Assembly (NCBI RefSeq): GCF_016801865.2
Contig: NC_068938.1
Span: 10,788,520 to 10,852,519 of the forward strand
Length of the DNA stretch: 64,000 nucleotides
Source of the DNA: Culex pipiens pallens
Taxonomy: Eukaryota; Arthropoda; Insecta; Diptera; Culicidae
Direction: 5' to 3'
The notes under the pieces are model-generated. The model searched no databases. It saw only the letters and a list, made by a program, of their open reading frames with translations, and was not told the DNA's origin. Position 1 is the stretch's first letter, and each line of letters begins with the position of its first letter. A program made the position numbers and the translations under genes. This document shows, one piece after another, positions 21,731 to 33,448 of this stretch.

Positions 21731-23632
21731 AAAAATAATACAGCAATTCCCCACGAAAACAGCATGGAAAAAAACAAAAGTCCTCGGATCAGGCTCAAAA
21801 TTTTTCTGAAGGTTGTTTGGCCATTAGGGTGACCTACGCCGTGTTAGGGTGGTCTGAAAAATGGCCATTTTCGTCGATTTTCGCAAAAACCACTTTTTTC
21901 GAAAAATCATAACTCCTCGCCATTTCAACCGATTTCAATTGTCTTATACGCAAATGAAAGGTGATAAGTCGGCCTTTCAAAGAAAAATAGTAAGAAGTTT
22001 CAAAAATCTAGCCTAACTTATGAAAAGGGCGTATGAAACTTTAAAATGCCGTTTTGACGGTGTCTGGACCAAAGAGCCTATGTCTGGAAATATTTTTATT
22101 GCATTCCCCGGACATTTTTACATAACATACTAAAAAATGGGAGGAGTTCATTAACAGGATTCCGAGATATGATTTTTTGAAAATAAAATCCGTGTTTTTT
22201 GACGCGCCGCGCGCAAAAACCGGAGAATGACGAAATTGGCAAAAAATCAACTTTTTTCACTAAAACTGCGATAACTTTAAAATTTCAGCGATGACCTATA
22301 GATGTCTGGGTACCAAAAGTTGCGTCTCTTAATTACGAAAATTTTGGTACCCAAACATCTATAGGTCATCGCTGAAATTTTAAAGTTATCGCAGTTTTAG
22401 TGAAAAAAGTTGATTTTTTGCCAATTTCGTCATTCTCCGGTTTTTGCGCGCGGCGCGTCAAAAAACACGGATTTTATTTTCAAAAAATCATATCTCGGAA
22501 TCCTGTTAATGAACTCCTCAAATTTTGTAGTATGTTATGTAAAAATGTCCGTGGAATCCGATAAAAATATTTCCAGATATAGGCTCTTTGGTCCAGACAC
22601 CGTCCAAACGGCATTTTAAAGTTTCTTAAGCCCTTTTCATATGTTAGACTAGATTTTTGAAACTTCTTACTATTTTTCTTTGAAAGGTCAACTTATCACC
22701 TGGGTGCTGAATAGTGGTTCGCAAAACCGCATCAAATTTGAACTGTCAAAGTGGAACCAATTTACTGTTCGCCAAAAGTAGAGAGTATTGTATTGTATTG
22801 TTTTTTTTTGCAAGAATGACAAATTTTGGCTTTTGAGAACCTGGGGTTGAAGGCAAGAGACCTTAAGAAAGTTGAAGGCGAGATCGATTTTTTTATAATT
22901 ATGAATGGAAGTTGTTTTTGGAGTCGATGCGGTTTTATCCATCCAGAAGCTGTATCTATTGTTTGATTTCGTTTGAAAACCTGGTTTAGTGAAAATTCTT
23001 TCTGTTTGTTGGATCAGCTTCGCTAGAATTAGCGATGTTTTTTTTTGCTGGATCAGGAAGAGCTGCCGGAATCCAAAATCAGCCAGGGAATTTATTTGTG
23101 ACATCGCAGAATTACACTCTCGCCGCAGATCTTCGTCACCCGTAGAAAAGAAAAATCTCTTCTAACCACGACGCAACAATTTTCCACCAAAAAATGTCAA
23201 AAACAATACAAAATAAAACACATATACTACTGATTATAAAACAGCTCATTTACCAGTAAGAAAAAAGTCATGCTTGTGCTTTAACATCCTCCTTCTTTGT
23301 AGATGTAAACAAAGTGGGATCATTCGAAAATCACGTTACGCATTCTCTCTATTCACCACCCAGCTTATCACCTTTCATTTGCGTATAAGACAATTGAAAT
23401 CGGTTAAAATGGCGAGGAGTTATGATTTTTCGAAAAAAGTGGTTTTTGCGAAAATCGACGAAAATGGCAATTTTTCAGACCGCCCTAACACGGCGTAGGT
23501 CACCCTAATGGCCAAACAAAAAAAATACGGGTCTAATTATTTCGGCCAGGGAACCCCCAGAAAAATTCCCGATCCGAGGACTTTTGTTTTTTTCCATGCT
23601 GTTTTCGTGGGGAATTGCTAAATAATTATTGG
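21731..23632. mobile_element. Large fold-back element (about 0.5-0.6 kb arms), interrupted
   Basis: The left arm (21731-22320) is mirrored at 22341-22699 and resumes at 23372-23632. The centre is a 20-bp spacer at 22321-22340. Shared blocks include GGAATTGCTxxATAATTATT at the outer end, CCTACGCCGTGTTAGGG, CGCAAATGAAAGGTGATAAG and, innermost, GATGACCTATAGATGT. The right arm is split by a separate 664-bp insertion. The mirrored 69-codon open frames in the arms are consequences of the symmetry. Confidence 0.88.
22700..23363. mobile_element. 664-bp non-autonomous element with 8-bp target duplication, hAT-like
   Basis: Ends CTGGGTGCTGAATAG / CTATTCACCACCCAG (15 bp, one mismatch), flanked by CTTATCAC at 22692-22699 and 23364-23371. 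The 8-bp duplication and its nTnnnnAn shape suit hAT elements; P-type elements also make 8-bp duplications. Removing it restores the fold-back arm exactly. No transposase is seen. Confidence 0.85.
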
Positions 23633-24955
23633 ATTCTAAATAACAATTAGATCAATATTAATGTTTTGAACTACATATCCAGTTAAAAAAATTCAAATCG
23701 ATCACTTTACCTACCAAACAAATTGATGTATATTTTTTTTTAAATTTTTGGTAAAAATGGGATAAAATTTTTGTTTTGGAATGGATTCACCATTAGAGAC
23801 GTAGCTGGTTTGATGGAAAAAGGCCGAAAGTTTTTTCAATCTTGTGGTCAAAAAGGGAACTGTTTTGAAAATTTTGCTTTTTTCTTTTGTTTCTGTTACG
23901 ATATTTAGCAATCAAAGTAATATAACTATAATCTTAATTGCACTTTTTCCAAATATAAATTAAACCCAGGTAAATTTTATACAATCCAATTCAAGTCTCC
24001 AAAGTTTCATTACTCATCCTTAACCTTCTAAATGTGCTCATAATTGGATGAGAAAGCAAACGACAAATGACCTGTGTAGCTGTTGTGATTTATGAGCTAA
24101 ATCCTTCGCGCTATCTTTTTTCTCATCAACAGAAGCAAAAAAAAAAAAATCAAAAAATGAAGACGAAAACAACAACAAATCTAGAAGAAGTGCATGAGAA
24201 AATAAAAGCTAAATTTCCTCCGAATGAGACACTACACACAGAAGGCTGAGAAAAAGGAAATCTAGCGTAAAATTATCTTACAAAACTCGCCGTCATCAAC
24301 GCCGACGCTGAATCTTCGCTGCGTGACAACGTGAGGCTTGGGAAGGGAGGCTGCCCGAATTTGGGGGTGGCGGGTGGATTTGGACAAGTTTTGTTTGTTT
24401 ATTTTTTTTTTTGAGGGGTTGTTGAGGTTGGTTAAGGATATAGAAGCACAAAAGAGAGAGATAGAGAAAATGAAAAGTCAGCTGTTAGTAGAATACCCGG
24501 TCTGGGTGGCACAGGCTTGGCCAAATTGGGTGGTATTTTTCACTCTAGTAGGGTGGGCTGGAATTTTTATTTACATTTTGTTTTGTACGAGTCAAGAAAC
24601 ATCGGTAAAGGGTATTATCCCCAGGGCGATTTATGAATATTAGTCGAGCTGGTTGTGCTTGCATACGAATTGAGTACACCTGGCTACGCAGATTTAGCAC
24701 CCTGAAATGTGGCCATTACTCACTGTCTCACATGCTGATATTATTTTATCACATATAGCTCTTGAGGGCGAAGCACACTGGAGGAATTTGAGGTCAAAAT
24801 GGTCAAAATTAGTGTTTGATTAAGAATTTACGAAATTGAAAATTCTGTCCAAATTTTCCTCAAATTTCTCCACCTGTGCCCCACTGTTATGGTTTCATTT
24901 ACTACAAGCAATATGTGGGCAATCCTTTTTTTTGTTGCATCTCTCTCTCTCTCAC

Positions 24956-25123
24956 CTGGTCGTTCGGCGTCGCTGCCGCCGGAGTTTTTGTCGCCATTTT
25001 CGCGGCCACTGCCGGCGCCCTGGGACTGTGACGACGCGTGCTGTTTGTGGCGGCGGCGCTGCGAGTGCCGCCGCGACGACCCCGGGATGTGGACGCCAAC
25101 GAAGACGGTGTGCGCGCGGTGAC
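24956..25123 (-). CDS. Ndae1: Ndae1 exon 2: conserved HRAHTVFVGVHIPG and basic/His segment
   Basis: About residues 30-86, phase 1-1, 168 nt. The frame has no Met. It reads HRAHTVFVGVHIPG, then a basic stretch SSRRHSQRRRHKQHASS and a Gly/Ser tail ENGDKNSGGSDAERP. The first block equals the HRAVYIGVHVP element and the RRRHRHRGHKHH-type run of vertebrate NBCn1/NDCBE. The acceptor is TTTTTCCAG|GT and the donor CCAG|GTGAGA. GC is far above the flanking intron. Joining to exon 3 gives AERP-VTPPAQRVQF. Confidence 0.93.
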
Positions 25124-28100
25124 CTGGAAAAACGGCAGAGGGAAAATCAGCAACGTGTTCGATTTATTACGAGTTTTTTTTTTGGGTGGATTTTGTCCGG
25201 AAAAGTGCAACTGCATGGAAAATGCAGCGGTGGGGTGACATGTCATCGATAATGAAAAACGACGGCAGTTACGTGTTGAACGTGGCTCAGGGCGAATAAA
25301 AATATCAATTTTAGTTGAACGACCAAGCGTCTCCACCAAAAAGCTTGAATGAAATCCATCAAATGGAGACGCATGGTAGTTTACAGTATGATCAAAATTT
25401 AATTAAACATTGTAAAGTCAGACAACAAGGAAAAACAATGTGCGAATATGCAATTACTGTGATACCTATAGGGAGAATTTAACTCGATTTCCCGATTGAA
25501 TTTCCAGTAATTGCAGGGTGTTGATGCAGCTTCAATTTACGGACCATTAAGGGGGAAGCTCCTGAGGGCTTCCCGTGGGAACGTTGCTCCAATTAACAAC
25601 TATCCCTCTCCAGCGTCTGAGGCAATATTACACAGCACAACTCAGATATCTCTATAAAGTGTGGCGAGGTGCTTGAACGAGGGCTTATCGTTCGCGAACC
25701 AGGATTGCAATCTCGCTGCACAGCTCGTGGCTATGACTGATTAATGTATGTGTACACGTGAAGTTCACCTCAATCATATTTCCCCCGACTTGATTGTTTG
25801 TTTTTATCACTGATCAAACAGCTGAACTGTTTCTTGCGCTATAGCTGGCTGCAGCTGATAGTGTCGTGTTTACAGGATGTACTACATGACACGAGAATCC
25901 CTGAAATCTCTGGCGAGACCGGTTCAAGTGCTCTCTCTCTCTTTCAGTCGATTGTAATCCACAGGATTAGTTGTCAATTGGATGGAACTGAAAGTGTCAC
26001 GCTTAACCAATAATCGTTTTCAAGCTAGACATGCGGATTTGTTTAATGATTGGTTCAACGATTCATTTGCTAAATTTGTTGATAGGGATAAATATTTACG
26101 TTTTTTCTGAATCGACTCTCAAAAATTTACATCGGCGATGGCTGGTAGATACCCCTCAGCGTATCATGCACCAAACTACAACAAATTGCGCTCCAATCAC
26201 GAGGTAAAACAAACAAATTAAATTAATCAAATTACTGACAGCACCCCCTCAGGGGTGTACTCCCCAGATTGTTCACCAAGTTTTGAATTGTTTTAAAATA
26301 GCAGTCAAACCCGTCGTATCACACGATACCCCAGCGTGAGCAAAATCGGCATTCCATGCCGCCGGAACCAGTTTAAGTGGTGCAACTTGATTGCATATGA
26401 TTTTAGTTGATTAAATTTTACGATTGCGCACTTGCTTGCGACTTGATACTCTATAGCCGAGCCCCGAGCTTCCGACACGACTGCTCTCGTGGGTGGCGGC
26501 AATAAATCAATTGATTAGTTCTGGGGCCATCATCATTATTGCATTGTACACATCAAAGTAAAATAAATAAATGGTTGCGGTGCGAGTGAGTTTTTTACTG
26601 CCCATGGTCCGTTGAGTGGCACGGAATCACGCCAACCTGCATCAAGCCCTGAGGCGTCAGGTATGATGGAGTTTTTCAAGGAGATTTTTTTGTAAGATTT
26701 TTTAAATCAAAACTTTAAAAAGTTTGAACTCTGTCACACCTGTTTACAATCAAAACCTCTGGTAGTCGAGGATGGTTGGATTTTTATGATAGTGATAGCC
26801 TCTACACAGCAGCCCTTATTTGACGAGGGTTGTAATCGATACGTGCTTTCAGCGCGCGCCTTGGCGGAAATGGAACTCGGCCGAGAAACGATGACATTTC
26901 CCCTGGCGGCGCCCCCAGGCTCTTAGGGAGAGGAAGCAACCATTGTAAAGGATTTTATTGCAGTTGAATCGGGTGGCACTTGATTTTATCTTGTTTTGAT
27001 GGGGCTAAACGAGATCGGATCTATAGTTTGCACACCAGTAGCGAGTGTTTGCTGAGTTTGGAGTATGTGATCTAACAAATCAGTTGATTTTTTTTCGATT
27101 TAGATGAAAATTAGATATTTTAATTTTAGACTCATGTTAATTATCAAAGTTTTTATCATCTTTCATGCAATTTGTTTTTCTAAGAAAAAAGAACCTTACC
27201 AAATAATCATTTTAGAAAATCCGAATTGCCGGATAGGTAATATTACCCATTAACCGCGTGAAAACTTTTGCAAAAGAGGGAGCATTTTCTGAAATTTTTA
27301 AAACAGGGTTCACGTGGTTTATGGTTGGTCCCTTAGATGAGAATGGCATGGAACGCCATCTTTAGAATTTTAACACATCTAAATTCATTTGGCAGTGTTG
27401 CCGTTTATTAGAATTATTTTTTTTTGAAACGTTGAAAAAGGTTGAAAAAATGCCTTTTTGCAATTTTGCTGTGAAACTGTCAAGGAAAAATAATACCTAT
27501 CTAAAGTTCTACTTTTCAGAACTGTAGTGGGTGTTGTTTTGAATTGTGAATTTACTAAACACATGAATGTTTGACATAAAATTCCATTCTAGGAGCGTTT
27601 TTGCAAAAAAATGTTGTAAGCAACTCGTTGCAAAACTTGAATTTTTCGGTAAACCTCGTTGGTTAAATGTACAGTCATCCCTCATATTCGGAACGGTTTA
27701 CAGATCTGCCAATGTTCAACAAATCATAGAAAATCGATAATTGAACATAATGATTTGCTTTTTCCATCATGTGAAAGCTTTTCTTGCGATCTTCCGATTG
27801 ATGTATAGACTTGCTGTACATTTTTACGTTTTATATCAAGTTTTTAATGAAAAACATTGACCCTTGAAATCCACAAATTCGGAACACTTTTTCCTTACGA
27901 TGTAAACAAACTTTTTTTTTGTCTCCAGGAGTACATATTTGTGTGTGTGTGTGTTCTGTGTGTGTTCAACCAATCCAATATCCGTAGGCCGGCTACGAAA
28001 TTATGGGAAAGTATAATTTGTATCAGTCTTGAGTATGCTGATACAGCTTATCGCAGTCCCGGACATTAGGTGGTGTTAGCCCTCGCGCTGCTTCCAATGA

Positions 28101-31100
28101 CCCGTTTCAGAATGACAGAGCTCCTTGCGGTCCAATTCCGAGGTCATTGGGCATTGTCTGGCCCCGCCCAAACATAGACCAAGAACTAGAAGAGTCCTCA
28201 ACTTATCTTTAGACTTCCAATCTCATAAGGCTAACATGAGATCAGCGCGTATTTAATGGTTAATCAGTAGGCAAAATGTCACAGTTTCAGTTTGTATAGA
28301 TCTCACCAAGTTTCTGGAACTTCCGGTAGCCCTTTTTATCGGTTGCTTCAAAGCATCCGAACGTTTTTCAGTCGCAGGGGTCCAGACGTCCAGCTGCGGG
28401 TCCTCAATCACGGAAAGTTTGATCTTCCTCATGCCGATCCAATACATATCCTGGCGAGCGTCTTGTGAAGATTTTCCTTAGCAGCCATGAACACGATCCT
28501 GCGGTTTCATCTTCAACAGGAAATCGGGATATACGAAAACCCCCGAAAAGACCGGTGAGCTCTTATGTTTGTTCACTCTTTAACACGATACAAGCTCACA
28601 AAAGTTCAAATAACTCTTTGATTAATATAATAAATTTTGACCGAAACATTTTCACATAACAAAACTTCGCGTAAAAAAAAAAATCATTCCGCAACACTGT
28701 ATCGAAACTATCAGGCACTCATATTTGACGTGGAAATGTGACTTCCGTGAGAGCCCCGCTGACGTTTGAAAGAGTGGCGGGCTGCGCAAACCAAAGCAAA
28801 ACAACAACAAATATGAAGAAGAAATTCACAAATTTAAATTATAAAGTTATTGCAAAAAGCTATTATTTGCACTGAATTTCACTGAATTCCTAATCTTGGT
28901 GCCTTTTTTGACTACTACACGCCAGCGGATGCTTTGAAAGCTGTAAAAAATACACCGAAAAACGTTTAAAATCGCAGACCGATCGAACGCGCTTCTTTCT
29001 CGTTTCACAGACAAGCCTCGAGATTCCTTGTCTCCAGGAGTACATATTTTTTACAAAAAAAATACTTCACATTCTGAGACCAATAAAACTCAGGCTTAGT
29101 GATGTTTTAAACATGGTCTGATAACTTTTGTGAAAATATCAATTAAATACAGGTATTCCACAATTGTGGGAGGCACAATAACATCCCACAGTTATGGAAC
29201 AGGCAATTTGGAGGCACTGTTTTGCTGCTCAGGATAAGGGGGGGGGGGGGGTTTGATTTTGGATATCATCGTCTGGAAATTTGAACGAAATTGATAATAA
29301 TTGTTCTTCGGGTACTGATTTCCAATAATTTGATAGGATTCTTTGGTCATAAAGAAAGTACCCTAAACCTGGTTGACATGGGATAGGCCACACAAGTTCC
29401 AAGAACCATTTTTGGAAAATGTTTTTTTCAATAGTGCTTTAAAAATAGTTGCGTTTGAAGTTTGTATTTAGAATTTTTTGGTGACTTTAATATTCATAGT
29501 TTTTCTGGGTGAAATCTGATTTAAAGCGTGCAAATTTTATTGTTTACGTCAAATGTGCCATTACTTCATTGCTGCCATTATTAAGTTAAGGTGAAGCCGT
29601 CCATCAACGCTCCATATCTCTCTAATTTTTACTAATTTCTGCACCAAAATGAATCAGCGTGCCTCTAATGTTGGCAGGTCAGAACTTTGACATTCAATTA
29701 AAGCTAATTAAAAGCGTTGTCAACTGAAATCGAGTAATAAATAGCTCAATAAGAAGTGAGCAAGCAAGTTTCTATCAAAAGTTTTGCAAAATTAGTTGTT
29801 TAAATAGTGAAAATCAGCAAATTGGATGGAGTTAGGAGCGAGTGCTAAACCTGCCAAACATACGAGAATTTCACCTAGTTGTACCCTTCTTGAAGGTGCT
29901 GAAGATTTTTTTGTTCTTATTCAAACGTGTCTCAATTTTTTTTTTATAATTTTGTGATGCAATCATTAAACTTCTGGTTGACAATCATTGATTTATTATT
30001 AAAAAATATTATTAATGATGATGTTGATAAATTTACAAAGAATAAGAAAATCGTTACTAGAAGTATCAGCATGTTTTAGGGCACTATTCTTAAAAACATC
30101 GAAAGAAAACTTATGTCAATAATGGAAGCCGTCACCATAACTAAGTTATTAGCTTTTTTTTAACAAAATATACCTAACTTTGGGTAAAATTGAAAAAAAA
30201 GTTAGGATTTCACCAAACATTCTTTAAAACTAGTTTTGGATATAAAAATATCGAATTATATTTCATTGTGAACAAAGTACGAAGCACGAATAAAATGTTT
30301 TTATATTTTATATAAAATGTGTGCTGCTGGAAATGAGAAGAAGATTGAGATTTTTTTGAATTGTCTCAAAACACATACATTTTAGTAACTAATTTTACTT
30401 CTCACAGTGGGCAAACATTCCATATTATTCCCATTTTAAATGTTAGTCATAATTCCAAAATCTTAAAAAAATATTCATAAGATCATAACATTACACAAAT
30501 GTTTGAATTTTTAACAACGAAAATTGAAATGTGAAATTGTGATTTGAAATGTGTTTGGATGTTTTTTTGGATGTTTGGATGACATTTAAAAAACTTAAAT
30601 GTTCTTGTTTCTTTTTCTTTTATTCGCTGTATTTCATTAACCAGAGGTCCAATTTTCAATGTCTCAATATTTTCAGGAATGGATTTCGAAAAAAATATTT
30701 TCAGGACACTATTTGAAAAAAAAAAAAAACGAAAAAATGACTTGAAAACGATGCATTTTATAAAAAAATCCAGATTTTTTTTTTGGCTTTAACTTTGTTT
30801 CGTTATTCAATCATAGCTCGGTGGCTGTTTTTTCCATACTTCTCTATGACTCAAAAGTATTGGTTTACCCCCTTAAAATATAAAAAAAATAAAAAAAAAT
30901 ACGGATATTTGGAAATTGATTTCTTTGTAAACAAATGTTACTTTAAATATTGGCATTTTTTCCCGTTTACCTTTTTTCTGAATAGTCCTCATCAATACAT
31001 AAAACTTTGCCCAAGACATCGATCATTCATCAGAAAATTCCTTTAAATGTCACAGTTTTTCGAACATTTACGTACCATTTTTTCTGGACAGTTTTCAAAA

Positions 31101-31235
31101 TTGTATGGAGTTTTTTATGGTACAAAAAGTTTGAACCAAATATACATAAAATCCATTTCCGGTTTTGGAGAAGAATTGCTCAACTACAATTTTGCCGAAG
31201 ATGCACAAATCGATCAAACTGAACTGTTCACTTAC
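25124..31235. other. Ndae1 intron 1 (6.1 kb)
   Basis: Mixed-composition DNA at 25300-27000 without an identifiable exon, then the end of an interspersed repeat beginning CAGTCATCCCTCATATTCGG at about 27673, the retroposon insertion 27941-29027, a poly-G run near 29238 and AT-rich DNA to 31235. Confidence 0.5.
27941..29027 (-). mobile_element. 1.09-kb retroposed insertion with 22-bp target duplication
   Basis: A perfect 22-bp direct repeat (TTGTCTCCAGGAGTACATAT plus TT) lies at 27919-27940 and 29028-29049. The insert ends on its left with GTGTGTGTGT..., so on the minus strand it has a (CA)n 3' tail. Long duplications and a simple-repeat tail indicate target-primed reverse transcription. The interior has a minus-strand frame MYWIGMRKIKLSVIEDPQLD... 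with a second frame CFEATDKKGYRKFQKLGEIY just after it, which suggests a frame-broken retrocopy of some gene attached to a LINE-like 3' end. The source gene is not identified. Confidence 0.78.
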
Positions 31236-31333
31236 CTTCATAATCTTGATCTACTGGGAATGTTCGATTCTTAAGCCGGGGATCTATGGGTGCCTCATCG
31301 TCGTTGACTGTGCCGTGATCCATTTTCCAAGGC
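31236..31333 (-). CDS. Ndae1: Ndae1 exon 1 (first shared coding exon) with likely ATG at 31323
   Basis: The ATG at 31323-31321 in context GAAAATGG opens MDHGTVNDDEAPIDPRL and the exon ends FPVDQDYE, with the Gly codon split 1+2 into exon 2. The DDEAPxDP and DxDxEGHRAH blocks are the expected SLC4A NCBT N-terminus. The acceptor is TGTTTCAG|GCC and the donor GAAG|GTAAGT. The frame is also open upstream of the ATG within the exon (PWK-M), so this Met could be internal in isoforms that start farther upstream (see 34402, 34604 and 38320). Confidence 0.9.
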
Positions 31334-32700
31334 CTGAAACAGAAGGAGAAAAAGATAATTACTTTCATGTTCGTAAACGATTGTTGCACGTGCCTTTATA
31401 TCCTTTTCACTGGCGGTGTTTAAATCTGATAAAAAAAAAATGATCACTTAACGAGCCATTACCTCCACCTATTAAACTTTGATTAAGGATGGCTCCTCTT
31501 CGTAGCTACTGACCTACATTAAACCCCCTTTCGAGGGAAATGCAACCCGTCTTCAGAAGACACTCCGTGTAAGCCCAACCAACCCTGAAATGAGCCAGCT
31601 TTAAACGGAACTCGAACGACCGTGCTCGAACCAAAGTCAGGCCAAGTACACATTTACCCTGCTACTGAATAATAGTTGCGGAGCAGAATGCCACTATTAA
31701 TTGCGGACGTCCCCGCCTTTATGGCGATACTCCTACGCCCTTCCAGGCGCAGTGTGGTGCATCATCCACGACAACCCCCAACCCCCAAAACCCCCCGCAT
31801 GATAAAGTTATCATTTTATCATAATGACTGTCATTGTTTCAGGCCACCTTCTACTACTACGTGGAGGAAATTGGGGTTGGGAGATCCATTAGAGGTGGTG
31901 TGTCGCGCAAGTGGCGATAATAGTTCCCATTCTGCGTTTTCCCTCCGTGCTTCTTTTTTTTCCCAAGCTCCTCAACTAGATGTGGAAAATGCATTCGCGA
32001 ATCGAACCTGGTGCAGATCGTCGCCGAGATAGAGATTTTCCGTGTGACATTTTCTATAACCTTCCCCCCCCTGGGAGGGTTCCGCAGCCGGATCGCACTG
32101 GGAAATCAGCAATAACTAACAATATTCGCAGTGGCGTAGTGACTTAAATTTGCCCGCTAAATTCTATCGCTTAATCTTGCGATTTGACTAACGTGGTGAC
32201 AGTGCAGGGTCCGTCCGCCCGCATAAAGATTTCTGATGAACTTACAGTAAATTTTAACGTTACAAAACGATAAAATATATTGTCATTTTGACAGTGTTTT
32301 AACAGTAGACAGAATCGTTTTTTAAGATAATTTGCGTCGTATTTTGGGATTTTACCATAAAAAAGGGGGGTTGTTATGCACCGGTACCATAAAAATTTCG
32401 AAATTTTTCCATACATTTTTTTTCCAAATACGACGCTTTTTACTGTTAATCTAATGTTGCATTTTTCTTCCAAAAACTCGTCCTGACTATAGAAAACATC
32501 ATACATTAATAATAAAAACAGCAAGCATTACAATGCATTCCACAGTCAATTTACAGTTCTTCATGGTTTTTTCGCTACCAAAATGTACTGTAAAAACTAT
32601 ATCCGTACATTGAATTAAATAATAACTACAGTAAGTTTTATCGTTTATTTATTGTTTTTTTCTCCACAAAACTGTATGGTAAAAAATATAAATGGACATT
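31334..32700. other. Region upstream of Ndae1 exon 1, no gene recognised
   Basis: Contains mixed DNA with a C/A-rich stretch near 31770-31800 and AT-rich DNA. A plus-strand frame at 31676-32032 has no splice or domain support. Confidence 0.4.
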
Positions 32701-32710
32701 GAAGTTAATG

Positions 32711-32767
32711 TTGTTGTTGTTAATTACTTTATTTCCGGCAGCTTTAACCTTTCGGTCATTCGCTGCC
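32711..32767 (-). mobile_element. 57-bp 5'-truncated retroposon end with 14-bp TSD
   Basis: CATTGAAGTTAATG flanks both sides (32697-32710, 32768-32781). The insert, read on the minus strand, is GGCAGCGAATGACCGAAAGG followed by TTAAAGCTGCCGGAAATAAA and GTAATTAACAACAACAA. It equals the last 57 bp of the SINE at 39853-40148, so it is a minimal copy made by the same reverse transcriptase. Confidence 0.85.
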
Positions 32768-32901
32768 CATTGAAGTTAATGGTTAATACAATTAATTAAT
32801 GAGTATTTTTATCGTTATTATTTGTATTTTTTTCACTTTATTTAGCACTTTTTTAGCGTCGTTTTCTTTTGAGATTCCGCTTCAATCAGCCAAGCAAACA
32901 G

Positions 32902-33012
32902 TTACTGTTTGGCGTTGTCCGGAATGTCGGTAGCCGGTGCAGGATTCACTGCTTCGTACTTGGGATGGACATTCGCGTAATCGAGAAGCACAATCCTCAG
33001 TGAAATAAGCCC
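32902..33012 (-). CDS. Candidate terminal exon of an unidentified nested gene, 36 codons plus stop
   Basis: Acceptor CTCTTCAACAG|GGG, then open phase-0 frame GLISLRIVLLDYANVHPKYE followed by AVNPAPATDIPDNAKQ and TAA. The composition looks like real protein (amphipathic start, Pro-rich end) in an AT-rich intron. It does not continue the Ndae1 frame. The likely upstream partner is the 34279-34466 exon region, whose downstream part reads VTDLVRLRNGNKEFSNY in another frame. I do not recognise the protein. Confidence 0.35.
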   Translation of the reverse strand, partial: GLISLRIVLLDYANVHPKYEAVNPAPATDIPDNAKQ

Positions 33013-33285
33013 CTGTTGAAGAGAAAAGACTAAATTAGACAAAAGGAAAATAATAAATAATGTTGCAAAACTACGTGGTGATTACTGCACTCGATCGTCA
33101 AATTTCGATCGTAATTTCTCGACTCACGATCGAGATTCATCGATACAGAGCGGATTCGAAAAAAAAGGAACTAAATTCGAAATTGATTCGCTAATAGGAA
33201 CGAATAACAGCTGCCAAAAACATGAAACCACATGCTCAGAAATCTTCGAACAATGGGGTTGAAATGTCAACAACAACAAGTTTGA

Positions 33286-33448
33286 CAATAGGGTCCTAAA
33301 GCCATATGCCAATTTTTATGTACAACGGTAAAAGCCCGTTTTTTTCGAACCAATTTTGAACTTAGAAAAAAAATGCAACAGACAGGTTTTTAATCGTGTT
33401 TTTTACCGTTGTCCATACAAATTTACATAGGACTTTAGGACCCTATTG
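33286..33448. mobile_element. 163-bp MITE with about 48-bp inverted ends
   Basis: CAATAGGGTCCTAAAG plus an extended inverted match through TGTACAACGGTAAAA at the left, mirrored by TTTTACCGTTGTCCATACAA ... CTTTAGGACCCTATTG at the right. Target duplication is not clear (GTTTGA / GTTTTGA). Non-coding. Confidence 0.75.

Larger units (their letters stand above)
19727..24955. other. Ndae1 intron 2 (5.2 kb)
   Basis: The 5' third (20100-21030) is AT-rich with no clear feature. It also holds a small hairpin (21036-21190), a diverged FB-1 fragment (about 21540-21650) and a large fold-back with a nested insertion (21731-23632). From 23640 to 24955 there is AT-rich DNA with no recognisable gene. The plus-strand open frame at 24338-24643 has a hydrophobic patch but no other support. 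Confidence 0.6.

Noticed and set aside
22041..22619. Two nearly identical 69-codon frames on opposite strands
   Set aside because: They are the two arms of a fold-back element, so identity follows from symmetry, not from protein conservation.
24338..24643. Plus-strand frame with a hydrophobic WVVFFTLVGWAGIFIYILF segment
   Set aside because: Single-exon frame in an AT-rich intron with no start context, homology or splice partner; the hydrophobicity comes from T-rich codons.
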